A DNA stretch of 64,000 nt from CAXXOK01 sp963675925 (GTDB taxonomy: Bacteria > Bacillota > Clostridia > Christensenellales > Aristaeellaceae): positions 1,414,362 to 1,478,361 of the forward strand of contig CAXXIB010000004.1 of assembly GCA_963675925.2 (NCBI GenBank). Direction: 5' to 3'. Positions within the stretch are counted from its first letter, which is position 1. The number at the start of each line of letters is the position of its first letter. The notes below the pieces were generated by a model. That model did no database searches and was not told the origin of the DNA. It worked only from the letters and a program-made list of their open reading frames with translations. A program made the translations under genes and the position numbers. Of this stretch, positions 1-8,336 are shown in pieces.

Positions 1-1
1 G

Positions 2-664
2 AAGCTTACAAGCTACCTTACGCCAAAATCCGGCCGCGCGTACCGTTTCTCCACGCCGGAAGCGCTGGCAGAACAAAACCGCGTGGTGATTGCGTTCACA
101 GATGATTTTTTCGGCCACCGCGTCTATAACAAGCAAACGGTAGGCATCGTCGTGCGCAACGGCGAAATTATCTCTGATAAGACATACAATAAGCGGGACG
201 GCTGGCCGCCGCTGGATACGATGGCGGCGTTTTCGGATGGCAGCATGAAGACATTTGCCAAAAACGCCTATACCGCGCAGGAATATCTGGACATGGGTGC
301 GGAGCAGGTATTTGCGTTCGGCCCAATTTTGGTACAGGACGGGCAAATCGGCCAGCGTATCCTCGATACCACCTACTACCATTACCGTGAGCCGCGAACC
401 GCGCTGGGGATGATCGCGCCCGGGCACTACTTGGTGCTTACGGTAAACGGGCGATCCGACGCGTCCAAAGGGGCGTATCTATCGTGGCTGGCTGAGCGCA
501 TGCTCGCGTGCGGCGTGACCGAAGCGCTGAATCTGGACGGCGGGGGAACGACATCCCTGATGTTCATGGGACAGCAGGTGAATGTCGGTGGAACGGGCAA
601 TGCTTCCATCCGCAAGGTGACCAGCATCACCGGCGTTGGCATCTACGCAGAAAATGCCGAATAA
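2..664 (+). CDS. Phosphodiester glycosidase family protein (NAGPA-like), 5' partial
   Basis: The reading frame is open to the first bases of the window, so the N-terminus lies upstream and only about 220 residues are seen. The C-terminal part carries the family hallmark LNLDGGGTTSLMF, preceded by a GRSDASKGAY stretch, as in NAGPA/DUF2233 proteins that cleave GlcNAc-1-phosphodiester or related cell-wall phosphodiester linkages. The next gene encodes a second member of the same family, so this is a tandem pair. The family call is confident. The substrate is unknown, though cell-wall or exopolysaccharide phosphodiesters are plausible. Confidence 0.85.
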   Translation, partial: KLTSYLTPKSGRAYRFSTPEALAEQNRVVIAFTDDFFGHRVYNKQTVGIVVRNGEIISDKTYNKRDGWPPLDTMAAFSDGSMKTFAKNAYTAQEYLDMGAEQVFAFGPILVQDGQIGQRILDTTYYHYREPRTALGMIAPGHYLVLTVNGRSDASKGAYLSWLAERMLACGVTEALNLDGGGTTSLMFMGQQVNVGGTGNASIRKVTSITGVGIYAENAE

Positions 665-742
665 ATGCCGGTTTTCATGGAAGGAAAACGCCGTCCAATC
701 TGCGAAAGGGATTCCGTACTATTTTCAATTTGGAGGTTGGCC

Positions 743-1642
743 ATGCGAGGGTTTTGGCGCGTACTAATTCTGGTGACCATGCTGATCGTTCTGACGGCGG
801 TTCTTTCCTCACCTTCACCCACTGACAGGGCCTTTGCCCAAGAGATGGAGTTTACACCGCTGCCGCTGGACGATAGCGCCGCTCCGCTGCCGGGCGAGGC
901 AAACTATCTCCCGGATCAATCTGGATACGAGGACGCGAGTATTTCTGTGCGGATTGACGAATTCCGCATGTTCGATACGACGATACTGGCAGCCTATATC
1001 ACCATCAAGGACCCGTCGCAGCTTCGCACGGCTATGGCGGGGAAGTTCGGCTCCACATCGGATGTCTACGGCTCCCGGATTGCCAAGCGTGTTAACGCCG
1101 TATTTGCCATCAACGGCGATTATTTCAACTATAATAATAAGGGTTACATTGTGCGGCAAAATACGCTGTACCGCAACGAAGTCGCCGAGGGTTCGGATAT
1201 CCTGCTGATTGATACCCTGGGAGACCTGCATATCATTGTGGACGCGACAGAGGACAAAATCGCCGCGTTTGACGGTACGGTGGTCAATTCCTTCAGCTTC
1301 GGGCCTGCACTCGTGGTAGACGGCCAGCCCATGGAGATTGAGGAAAACAAAGAATATGCGTCGCATAAGCCGACACAGCGTATGGTGATTGCGCAGCTGG
1401 GGCCCTTGCGCTACGTCTGCGTGGCAACCGAAGGACCGGAAAACACGGACGGTGTGGGTCTGACGCTGGAACAAACCGTGGAACTGATGATGTCGCTTGG
1501 CGTGGACAACGCCTACAATCTGGACGGCGGCAGTTCCTCCACGATGGTGCTGAACAATGAGAAAATCAACGCCTTAAGCACCCGAAAGGTGCGGCGCATT
1601 TGGGATATCCTTTATTTCGCAACGCTCATTCCGGCGGAGTAA
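743..1642 (+). CDS. Secreted phosphodiester glycosidase (NAGPA-like)
   Basis: A 299-residue protein. The start is placed at 743 because TGGAGG sits just upstream and the product then begins with a typical signal peptide (hydrophobic residues about 5-24, possible cleavage after AFA near residue 31). An ATG at 665 lacks such a site and would bury the signal. The conserved YNLDGGSSSTMVL motif lies at about residues 258-270. It is a paralogue of the preceding partial gene and probably acts outside the membrane. The next gene, a degenerate Lgt-like membrane protein, is 44 bases downstream on the same strand, so all three may be co-transcribed. The exact substrate is not known. Confidence 0.88.
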   Translation: MRGFWRVLILVTMLIVLTAVLSSPSPTDRAFAQEMEFTPLPLDDSAAPLPGEANYLPDQSGYEDASISVRIDEFRMFDTTILAAYITIKDPSQLRTAMAGKFGSTSDVYGSRIAKRVNAVFAINGDYFNYNNKGYIVRQNTLYRNEVAEGSDILLIDTLGDLHIIVDATEDKIAAFDGTVVNSFSFGPALVVDGQPMEIEENKEYASHKPTQRMVIAQLGPLRYVCVATEGPENTDGVGLTLEQTVELMMSLGVDNAYNLDGGSSSTMVLNNEKINALSTRKVRRIWDILYFATLIPAE

Positions 1643-1686
1643 CGGAGCGCTGTTTAGAACGATTTGACAGACAATAGGAGCAAGCT

Positions 1687-2643
1687 ATGCGGGAACCTGC
1701 GGCCATAGGACAGATCTTTGGCATTAATATATACCCATATGGTATCGGCGTCGTTGTTTCGGTGCTGCTGGCCTGTTTGCTGCTGACCTGGCTATGGAAG
1801 CGCGAGGGTCAGGCGCTGCTTGGACTGCGGTTTATGCTGTTTGCGATTCCGCTGTGCCTGCTGTTTGCTCGCGTAGCCTACATCCTGATTCGCTTGAATT
1901 TTATCAAGGTGGATTTTGCCGGAGAGTTTGTCTACCGGCTTGATTTCGGTGGGTACGCGCTCATCGGCGGCGTTGCGGGCTTCTGGCTTGCGGCGTGGAT
2001 TTTTGCGCACGTTGTAAAGTTGCCATTTGACAAAATCGTCGATGTGTCTTCACCTGCCGCGCTACTGGTGCTGGCCGGGGTGCGGATATCGGAAGTATTT
2101 ACCACCTCCGGCATCGGGGGATATGTGGATAATGAAGCGCTGCAGTGGTTCCCGCTGGCGGTACAGAATGCCTACGGGGAATATGTTGCTCCGATCTTCT
2201 TCTGGGAAGCGCTTGCTGCGCTATTGCTGTGCTTTGGGCTGATCCGCTGGATGCAGAAATCGAAACGACCGCGTGGCGATGCAGCTCTGCTAGCGATGCT
2301 GATTTTCGGCGGTACGCAGATTCTGCTGGAGAGCCTCCGCGCCGACGACCTGCTGCGTTTTGGGTTCGTACGCGTCAATCAGCTGTTTTGCGTGGGACTG
2401 GTACTGCTTCCCATCACCCGATGGGCCCGCCGTGGAAAGCTTTCGCGCATGGGATGGGCGGCACTAGGCCTGAGCGCTGTAGTGAGCGTTATGCTGCTGG
2501 CGTTGGTGGAATTTGGTTTGGATAAATCCCCGATCGAAAACTGGATTTTATATTTGGTGATGACTTTGGCCATTCTTGCACAGATTTCCGCAGGAATTCT
2601 TCTGCGTAGAAAAGCTGCCAACGTAAGCAAAACAAACGAATAG
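1687..2643 (+). CDS. Lgt-like integral membrane protein with degenerate active site
   Basis: A 318-residue polytopic membrane protein resembling prolipoprotein diacylglyceryl transferase in topology and in the late LLESLRADD motif (R218). At the place of the Lgt signature GRxGNxxNxExxG it has GVRISEVFTTSGIG: the arginine (R133) remains, but the conserved asparagines and the motif glutamate do not align. A bona fide lgt with an intact GRWGNYFNREAYG lies at 54577. The gene follows two phosphodiester glycosidases, and AGGAG precedes the ATG. It may transfer another lipid group, or be a non-catalytic paralogue. The family relation is fairly sure; diacylglyceryl transferase activity is doubtful. 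Confidence 0.7.
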   Translation: MREPAAIGQIFGINIYPYGIGVVVSVLLACLLLTWLWKREGQALLGLRFMLFAIPLCLLFARVAYILIRLNFIKVDFAGEFVYRLDFGGYALIGGVAGFWLAAWIFAHVVKLPFDKIVDVSSPAALLVLAGVRISEVFTTSGIGGYVDNEALQWFPLAVQNAYGEYVAPIFFWEALAALLLCFGLIRWMQKSKRPRGDAALLAMLIFGGTQILLESLRADDLLRFGFVRVNQLFCVGLVLLPITRWARRGKLSRMGWAALGLSAVVSVMLLALVEFGLDKSPIENWILYLVMTLAILAQISAGILLRRKAANVSKTNE

Positions 2644-2669
2644 AAAAGGGTAGTAAACGATAGAAAAAT

Positions 2670-2711
2670 AGTATCGCCGCGAACTGAATTCAGTCCGCGG
2701 CGATACTGTTT
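2670..2711. terminator. Bidirectional intrinsic terminator
   Basis: A perfect 12-bp stem (2670-2681 pairing with 2696-2707). It is followed by GTTTT on the plus strand and by a T-rich run on the minus strand (plus-strand AAAAAT before it). It ends the Lgt-like transcript and the convergent tRNA-Lys transcript. Confidence 0.85.
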
Positions 2712-2787
2712 TGGTGATCCATCGGCGACTCGAACGCCGGACACCCTGATTAAAAGTCAGGTGCTCTACCAACTGAGCTAATGGATC
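2712..2787 (-). tRNA. tRNA-Lys (anticodon TTT)
   Basis: Read on the minus strand the 76 bases form a full cloverleaf: acceptor stem GATCCAT paired with ATGGATC, D-arm TAGCTCAGTTGGTAGAGC, anticodon stem-loop CCTGACTTTTAATCAGG with anticodon TTT, T-arm GTTCGAGTC, discriminator A and an encoded CCA. The anticodon reads AAA/AAG lysine codons. A strong promoter lies just upstream (2812-2840), and an intrinsic terminator follows at once. Confidence 0.97.
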
Positions 2788-2811
2788 ATTCGCTGTTAAA
2801 CAGCAAAATGT

Positions 2812-2840
2812 ATTATATCGTCAAGGCGGGTGTTTGTCAA
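2812..2840 (-). promoter_or_regulatory. Promoter of tRNA-Lys
   Basis: On the minus strand TTGACA, a 17-base spacer, then a perfect TATAAT. The start of transcription would fall roughly 20 bases before the mature tRNA. Confidence 0.85.
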
Positions 2841-2884
2841 TGCTTGTTTGCGCATTGTTTTGTGTAAAAGCATCCGGTGGCAAA

Positions 2885-2913
2885 TTGCATTCCCAATCGC
2901 TTTTTGGTATGAT
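2885..2913 (+). promoter_or_regulatory. Promoter of the DegV gene
   Basis: TTGCAT, 17-base spacer, TATGAT, ending 44 bases before the DegV start codon. Confidence 0.7.
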
Positions 2914-2957
2914 AAGAGCAATCATTCGCACTATGATCCAATAAGGAGGAAACCCCT

Positions 2958-3845
2958 ATGAGTGACTTTGTTTTAAGTTGCAGTTCAACAGCTGATCTCT
3001 CTCAGGAAGAATTCGACGCAAGAGGCATACAGTACATTTATTTCCACTATTCCATTGACGGCGTGCAGATGAACGACGATCTTGGCAAAACCATGCCATT
3101 TGATACGTTCTACCAGCGCATGATCGACGGTGCCGAAACCAGCACCTCGCAGATCAACGCCGACGAGTACTTCGAATACTGGGAAGGCTTTTTGGAAGAC
3201 GGTAAGGACGTGCTGCACGTTACGCTGTCCTCCGGCATTTCCGGTTCGTATAACTCGGCGATTATCGCGCGCGATATGCTCAAAGAAAAATATCCGGATC
3301 GCACCGTGCGCGTGGTAGATAGCCTAGCGGCATCGTCCGGTTACGGACTGTTGATGGATCAGCTGGCAGACCTGCGGGACGCGGGCAAGACCGTGGACGA
3401 AGCGGCTGACTGGGCGGAGGAACACAAGCTGGAACTCCAGCACTGGTTCTTCTCTACGGACTTAACGTTCTTCATCAAAGGCGGCAGGGTATCCAAAACG
3501 GCTGGGTTTGTCGGCACGCTGATGAAAATTTGCCCCGTGATGAACTTGGATGTTGAAGGTAAAATAGTGCCGCGCGCCAAGGTGCGTTCCAAGCATAAGG
3601 TTATTAAGGATATGGTCGACCGTATGGTGGACAATGCCAAGGACGGCAAGAACTATTCTGGTAAGTGTTACCTGTCCCATTCCTACTGCCTGGATGATGC
3701 CAAGGCCGTTGCAGAGCTGATCAAAGCGACATTCCCCAAGCTAAACGGCGAACCTGTGATACACGATATCGGCACCACCATCGGCAGCCATACGGGCCCG
3801 GGCACGGTGGCACTGTTCTTCTGGGGACAGGAGCGCATCGATTAG
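2958..3845 (+). CDS. DegV family fatty-acid-binding protein
   Basis: A 295-residue cytosolic protein with the DegV pattern: SCSSTADL near the N-terminus, the TLSSGISGSYNSA ligand-binding loop around residues 90-102, the GGRVSKTAGFVGTLM helix region, and a C-terminal GTTIGSHTGPGTVALFFWG. DegV/FakB proteins bind fatty acids and present them to a FakA kinase for phosphorylation; no fakA is in this window. A strong AAGGAGG precedes the ATG. The gene is monocistronic, with its own promoter and a terminator at 3946. Family certain; which fatty acid is bound is unknown. Confidence 0.93.
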   Translation: MSDFVLSCSSTADLSQEEFDARGIQYIYFHYSIDGVQMNDDLGKTMPFDTFYQRMIDGAETSTSQINADEYFEYWEGFLEDGKDVLHVTLSSGISGSYNSAIIARDMLKEKYPDRTVRVVDSLAASSGYGLLMDQLADLRDAGKTVDEAADWAEEHKLELQHWFFSTDLTFFIKGGRVSKTAGFVGTLMKICPVMNLDVEGKIVPRAKVRSKHKVIKDMVDRMVDNAKDGKNYSGKCYLSHSYCLDDAKAVAELIKATFPKLNGEPVIHDIGTTIGSHTGPGTVALFFWGQERID

Positions 3846-3945
3846 ATCGTCCTCTGTATAAACCAACTCTTAAGAACATTGCAATCAAGCAACAGGCATG
3901 CTAGCGCACACCCTAGTGCGCGATGGGTGCAACGTTACCAAAGAA

Positions 3946-3987
3946 CCTCCACGGGAACGTATTCCCGTGGAGATTCTGTTTTTTTGG
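3946..3987 (+). terminator. Intrinsic terminator after the DegV gene
   Basis: A perfect 11-bp stem (3947-3957 with 3962-3972), CGTA loop, and a TTTTTTT run from about 3979. The rest of the 3846-4200 gap shows no gene or recognisable element to me. Confidence 0.9.
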
Positions 3988-4201
3988 CTGTTTTGCTGCA
4001 ACCCATCATCCATTCTCGGCAGTGTAAAGGACCGAACAATAGGGCAGCGAAACGCTGGTCAGTGCGCGGTATTGGCCGCTGATAAGTATTGGTTTTCCGG
4101 CGATTGGGCAGGCGGTTTTGCGGGCTTTACCCTCCGCATTTGCTACCCTGTGACAAAGAAAATAACCCTGTTTTCTGTTAGGACAAAGTTTCCAAAAGGT
4201 A

Positions 4202-4231
4202 TTGACAATGATCATCACGGTACCCTATACT
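4202..4231 (+). promoter_or_regulatory. Promoter of the sugar ABC operon
   Basis: Consensus TTGACA, 18-base spacer, TATACT. Transcription would begin near 4238, leaving a leader of about 120 bases before the first permease. Confidence 0.85.
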
Positions 4232-4281
4232 AAAAATAGTTAATGAAGAATACGATTCATTTCCATGAGGTTTATCCCGCG

Positions 4282-4299
4282 TGATATACTAATATATCA
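4282..4299. promoter_or_regulatory. Possible operator palindrome in the ABC leader
   Basis: A perfect inverted repeat, TGATATA-CTAA-TATATCA, about 45 bases downstream of the predicted transcription start. Position and symmetry fit a repressor site. No regulator gene is adjacent, so the binding protein is unknown. Confidence 0.4.
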
Positions 4300-4360
4300 G
4301 GATGTGTGCACGAGCACATTTCTTGGATACTTGAATACCATAGCATAAGCGAGGGACACA

Positions 4361-5311
4361 ATGACAGCTGAAGCGCGAACACAGCGGACACTCTCACGGC
4401 ATAGGTCGCGGATATTTTTGAAGCGGTACTGGATGCTTTATGCAATGCTCCTGTTACCGTTGGCTTATTTTCTTATCTTTAAGTATATCCCGATGACCTA
4501 TATTCAGGTTGCGTTTAAAAAGTTTTCCATCACCAAGAGTGCATGGGAGATGGAATGGGCTAAGAATAACGGGTTTGAGTATTTTATCAAAGCGTTCTCT
4601 AACCGCGATTTCCTTTATGCCGTTCGCAACACCTTGACACTCAACGTGCTGGGGCTGGTATTCGGGTTCCCGGCACCCATCATTTTAGCCCTGGTGCTGA
4701 ACGAACTGCCGTATCCGCGCTTCAAGCGCATTACCCAAACGGTTGCGTACATGCCGCATTTCCTGTCCTGGATTATTATTTCCGGCCTTGCACTGCAGCT
4801 GCTGGCGACCCGTTTCGGCCTTGTAAACATCGTACTGCGCAATATGGGGCTGGAGGCGATCCAGTTCCTGGACAAGCCCGTCAACTGGGTATGGACTTAT
4901 GTATTTCTGGGAATCTGGCAATCGGTTGGCTGGAATACCATTATTTATCTTGCCGCGCTGACGGGCATCAACCCGGAGCTGTATGAAGCAGCCGCTGTCG
5001 ACGGTGCAACCCGCATGCGTAAGATCTGGCACATTACCTTGCCGGGTCTGCGGCCTACGATTATCATCCTGCTTATTTTAAGCCTTGGGCAAATTATCGG
5101 TACGGAGTTTGACCGACCGTATGCCCTAACCAATACGCTGGTTACAAGCGTATCCAACGTATTGTCCATCTTTGTGTATAATTACGGCATTAAAGGTACG
5201 CAGCAATCGCTGGCGACAGCCGTTGGTTTCTTCCAATCGGTTATCGGCGTTATTTTCCTGGTCAGCGCAAACCTCATTGCCCGGCGTTTTGACGAACGTG
5301 GCTTGTGGTAA
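4361..5311 (+). CDS. Carbohydrate ABC transporter permease, LplB type
   Basis: A 316-residue inner-membrane protein with about six transmembrane segments. The cytoplasmic EAA loop (EAAAVDGATRMRKIWHI, starting at residue 209) docks an ATPase. The N-terminal RHRSRIFLKRYWMLYAMLLLPL start and overall sequence fit the LplB/YtcP group of sugar importers, often used for complex oligosaccharides. It is first in an operon with a second permease 14 bases downstream and a binding protein. No ATPase gene is nearby; such systems commonly share a multitask MsmX-type ATPase encoded elsewhere. Substrate not predictable. Confidence 0.93.
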   Translation: MTAEARTQRTLSRHRSRIFLKRYWMLYAMLLLPLAYFLIFKYIPMTYIQVAFKKFSITKSAWEMEWAKNNGFEYFIKAFSNRDFLYAVRNTLTLNVLGLVFGFPAPIILALVLNELPYPRFKRITQTVAYMPHFLSWIIISGLALQLLATRFGLVNIVLRNMGLEAIQFLDKPVNWVWTYVFLGIWQSVGWNTIIYLAALTGINPELYEAAAVDGATRMRKIWHITLPGLRPTIIILLILSLGQIIGTEFDRPYALTNTLVTSVSNVLSIFVYNYGIKGTQQSLATAVGFFQSVIGVIFLVSANLIARRFDERGLW

Positions 5312-5325
5312 GGGGGGAATGAAGA

Positions 5326-6198
5326 ATGGTTAAGTCAAAGAATTCCAAAACAGGCGACTATATTGCAGTCATCATCTGCGTATTCCTGATTCTGATCTGT
5401 TTCCTGCCGGTATGGAACGTGTTTGTACGCTCCCTTTCTTCCCCGGCAGCGTTGATTCAAGGGGATGTATACCTTTGGCCCAAGGAACTGGACTTTACAG
5501 CCTACTCCCTGGTCCTCAAGGACGCAGCCTATACCTGGGCACTGGCCTGGACGGCCATGCTGACCATAGGATGTACGATTCTTTCCATGGTGCTGACGAC
5601 CTTGTGCGCATTTCCGCTGGTATTTGACCAGCTCAAGGGCCGCAAGCTGATCAACGGACTGATTCTGGTTACGATGTATTTTAACGCCGGTACCATACCC
5701 AGCTACCTGCTGTTTAAAAACCTGAACCTGATCAACAGCCCGCTGGTCATGGTGCTGCCGTTCAGCCTGAGCGTGTTCAACATGATTATCATGCGTACGT
5801 TCTTGCAGAACATCCCCGTCAGCCTGCGCGAGTCTGCGGAAATCGACGGCGCAAACCCCTTTAAGATTTTGTTTTCCATCTATCTGCCGCTATCCACATC
5901 AGTGATTGCAACGCTGTCGCTGTTCTATGCCGTTGGCCGCTGGAACGGGTACTCCGATGCCCTGATGTTTATGAACCGTAATAAAACCTTTTATCCCATT
6001 CAGCTGCTCTTGTACTTTATTATCCAAAGCAAGGACAGTGTGGACGCCGCAACGCAGGAAGGCTTTTCATCGCCCGGAGCGTCGGATGCGATTAAGGCCG
6101 CAACCGTTATGATTGCAACCATCCCGATTTTGATGGTCTATCCCTGGCTGCAGCGCTTTTTCATCCACGGGGTTACCCTGGGCGCGATGAAAGGCTGA
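5326..6198 (+). CDS. Carbohydrate ABC transporter permease, LplC type
   Basis: A 290-residue partner permease with six predicted membrane helices and an EAA loop (ESAEIDGANPFKILFSI, from residue 169). The C-terminus TLGAMKG is typical of the LplC/YtcP family. GGGGGGAATGAAGA supplies the ribosome binding site. It forms the heterodimeric channel with the preceding gene product. The 62-base gap to the binding-protein gene has no terminator, so the three genes should share one transcript. Confidence 0.93.
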   Translation: MVKSKNSKTGDYIAVIICVFLILICFLPVWNVFVRSLSSPAALIQGDVYLWPKELDFTAYSLVLKDAAYTWALAWTAMLTIGCTILSMVLTTLCAFPLVFDQLKGRKLINGLILVTMYFNAGTIPSYLLFKNLNLINSPLVMVLPFSLSVFNMIIMRTFLQNIPVSLRESAEIDGANPFKILFSIYLPLSTSVIATLSLFYAVGRWNGYSDALMFMNRNKTFYPIQLLLYFIIQSKDSVDAATQEGFSSPGASDAIKAATVMIATIPILMVYPWLQRFFIHGVTLGAMKG

Positions 6199-6260
6199 GT
6201 TTGATACCCAACACACCTTGATGAGGTTGTGTTTATGGTAAAATAAAAGGAGGGAAACCT

Positions 6261-7865
6261 ATGAAGAAACTGCTTGCGTTACTCTTAAGCACTCTGTTGA
6301 TCGTTTCCGTAATGGCACCGATCGCATTGGCGGCTGACGATGGATTTGTTGATGGCAAATTCACGGACACGCGTACCATCACGGTCGAAATCTTTGACCG
6401 TAATACCGAGGGTTCGGTCGTGGATGACAATGCGTTCACCGATTTCATTAAGGAAAGCATGCTCGAACAATACAACGTCGAAGTTGTATTCCAGCCCACC
6501 CCGCGCTGGACGGAAGGCGACGACATTGCCAATTATCTGGCTGCCGGTACCGCTTCCGATATCAGCTACACCTACAATGATGGTGCAATTCACACCTATT
6601 ACCAGCAGGATGCAGTGCTCGACCTCCAGCCCTTGCTGGACGAGTACAAAGACCTGCTCCCCGACCTGTACGAGTTCCTGGGAAGCAACCTGACCTGGAA
6701 AACCGATCCTTACACGGGCGAGACTGAGTGCATTGTGGCGCGTCGTATGAACGTTGCCCGCATCAACACCTTCGTTCGCAAGGACTGGCTTGACAAGCTC
6801 GGTATGGAAGTACCCACCACCACGCAGGAATTTGAAGACATGCTCTATGCCTTCAAAGAGAATGCGGAACTCCTGCTTGGCGATGACGCCGACAAGATGA
6901 TTCCCTACTCCATGACGGACGATGTGGGCTGGAGAGCCAACAACATCCTGTATTCCTTCGTGCCCGATGAGTACACCACCGATAAGTACAACTACCTCTA
7001 CAGCGATGATCGCCAGTTCCTGCTGCCCGGCGTGAAAGAAGCCGTGCGGATGCTGAACAAATGGTACAACGACGGCCTGATTCTTCAGGACTTCTCGCTG
7101 TACGCTGCCGGCGATGCAACCGAGTACAACCTGCTGAAAGCCGGTTATGTCGGCGCTGTTGAAGTCAACTGGGACGATGTTTACCGCAATGCGGAAGAAA
7201 GCGTCCACTATATGCTCCAGCAGGCACAGGGCGAAGACGCTGTCTTTATCCCCGTGGATCCGTTCAAAAACGATGCCGGCCTGACCAAGAAGGTCAACTA
7301 CTCGGCTAATGACCGCTGGATCTTCTTCCCCTCGACCAACACCGAGCCTCTGGCCTCGCTGCTCTACCTGAACTGGATGGCGAAGTTTGAAAACCGCTTC
7401 TTCCTCCAGACTGGCGCAGAAGGCATCAACCACGAGTACACCGAAGACGGCACCCTGAAGGCAATCGCGCCTGAGAGCGGCCGCTATAAGATGTCATCCT
7501 CCAACAACATCGACACCACCATGATCATCAACGGTCTGGACCTGGGCGATGTGGATAAGACGTCTGCGTCGATGGCACTTGGCTATGCGTATGTTGCGCC
7601 GGAGCTGATTAAAGATGCGTTCGCACTTGCGCTGACCAATGGCGTTTCCTACGGAAACATCAACCTTGGCGCTGTGGAAGCTGAAGAAGGCATCACTACC
7701 GTACTGGCCGACAAACGCGATGTCATCCTCAATGTTGCAATCAATGCAGCAGTGGAAGACTTTGACGCTGTTTGGGATGCCGGCATGGAAGACTATATGG
7801 CTTCCGGCGGACAGGCAATTCAAGACGAGCGCATGGAAAAATATCAGGCGGCTTTCGGCGAATAA
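6261..7865 (+). CDS. Extracellular solute-binding protein of the sugar ABC importer
   Basis: A 534-residue secreted protein, LplA/YtcQ type. The signal peptide covers residues 1-24 and ends ALA before AD. There is no lipobox cysteine, although binding proteins of Gram-positive importers are normally lipid-anchored. The mature part is acidic and has the usual fold features (YKDLLPDLYEFL, RKDWLDKLGMEVPTT, WYNDGLI). It follows the two permeases and ends in a strong terminator. How it stays near the permeases without an anchor is unclear. Ligand unknown; the family favours oligosaccharides. Confidence 0.9.
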   Translation: MKKLLALLLSTLLIVSVMAPIALAADDGFVDGKFTDTRTITVEIFDRNTEGSVVDDNAFTDFIKESMLEQYNVEVVFQPTPRWTEGDDIANYLAAGTASDISYTYNDGAIHTYYQQDAVLDLQPLLDEYKDLLPDLYEFLGSNLTWKTDPYTGETECIVARRMNVARINTFVRKDWLDKLGMEVPTTTQEFEDMLYAFKENAELLLGDDADKMIPYSMTDDVGWRANNILYSFVPDEYTTDKYNYLYSDDRQFLLPGVKEAVRMLNKWYNDGLILQDFSLYAAGDATEYNLLKAGYVGAVEVNWDDVYRNAEESVHYMLQQAQGEDAVFIPVDPFKNDAGLTKKVNYSANDRWIFFPSTNTEPLASLLYLNWMAKFENRFFLQTGAEGINHEYTEDGTLKAIAPESGRYKMSSSNNIDTTMIINGLDLGDVDKTSASMALGYAYVAPELIKDAFALALTNGVSYGNINLGAVEAEEGITTVLADKRDVILNVAINAAVEDFDAVWDAGMEDYMASGGQAIQDERMEKYQAAFGE

Positions 7866-7909
7866 GCTGAAACGCTTGCGATAAAGCATCGCTCATTCAC
7901 AACGACTAC

Positions 7910-7941
7910 AAGAAGCCGCTTGCCTAGGCAAGCGGCTTCTT
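7910..7941. terminator. Bidirectional terminator
   Basis: A perfect 32-base palindrome (16-bp arms): GC-rich stem ending in CTTCTTCTT on the plus strand, A-rich on the other side. It separates the ABC operon from the convergent thrS-DUF1801 transcript. Confidence 0.85.
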
Positions 7942-7961
7942 CTTGTATGAAACAGTGTAGA

Positions 7962-8324
7962 TTACGATTTCGCCTGATCCTTAGCGGCGCAATACAACGC
8001 GATGTCTTGAATCAGTTCCTTTGGCAGGGGTTGGTCATATGGCAGATGAATCGCGCCCTTGGATGTTTGGTATGCCTTGAGCCGATCCTGAAAGTGCTCA
8101 ATGGCCTCTGGCCCGGGGTAAAGCCCTAGATGGGATTGATACGCCGCAAAATGCACGATATAGGAATGCCCTTTGTAGGATGGCATACCCCAGGCAATTA
8201 GCTCTTGCGCGTCGGGGAGTACGGCACGGATGATAGCGCGCATCTCTTGCAGTATAGGCTGCTGCGCTACAGGCTTTTGGGCCAGATAGGCATCCACGCT
8301 GCGCGGTTTATCGCTGGTATCCAT
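7962..8324 (-). CDS. DUF1801 / YdhG-like protein
   Basis: A 120-residue cytosolic protein with the DUF1801 pattern: an N-terminal SVDAYLAQ, then AIIRAVLPDAQELIAWGMPSY, GHSYIVHFAAYQSHLGLYPG, and a C-terminal KGAIHLPYDQPLP. Homologues include Bacillus YdhG, linked to iron handling; the biochemical role is uncertain. It lies 12 bases after thrS on the same strand and should be co-transcribed under the T-box. Confidence 0.85.
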   Translation of the reverse strand: MDTSDKPRSVDAYLAQKPVAQQPILQEMRAIIRAVLPDAQELIAWGMPSYKGHSYIVHFAAYQSHLGLYPGPEAIEHFQDRLKAYQTSKGAIHLPYDQPLPKELIQDIALYCAAKDQAKS

Positions 8325-8336
8325 AGCGGGGTCCTC

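Noticed and set aside
3846..4200. Small coding frames in the DegV-ABC gap
   Set aside because: Short frames exist but have no binding site or motif, and one crosses the terminator at 3946; the stretch is treated as noncoding.
6285..7433. Long open frame of 382 residues on the minus strand
   Set aside because: It is antisense to the sugar-binding protein, has no binding site and no recognisable motifs; it reflects codon bias of the real gene.
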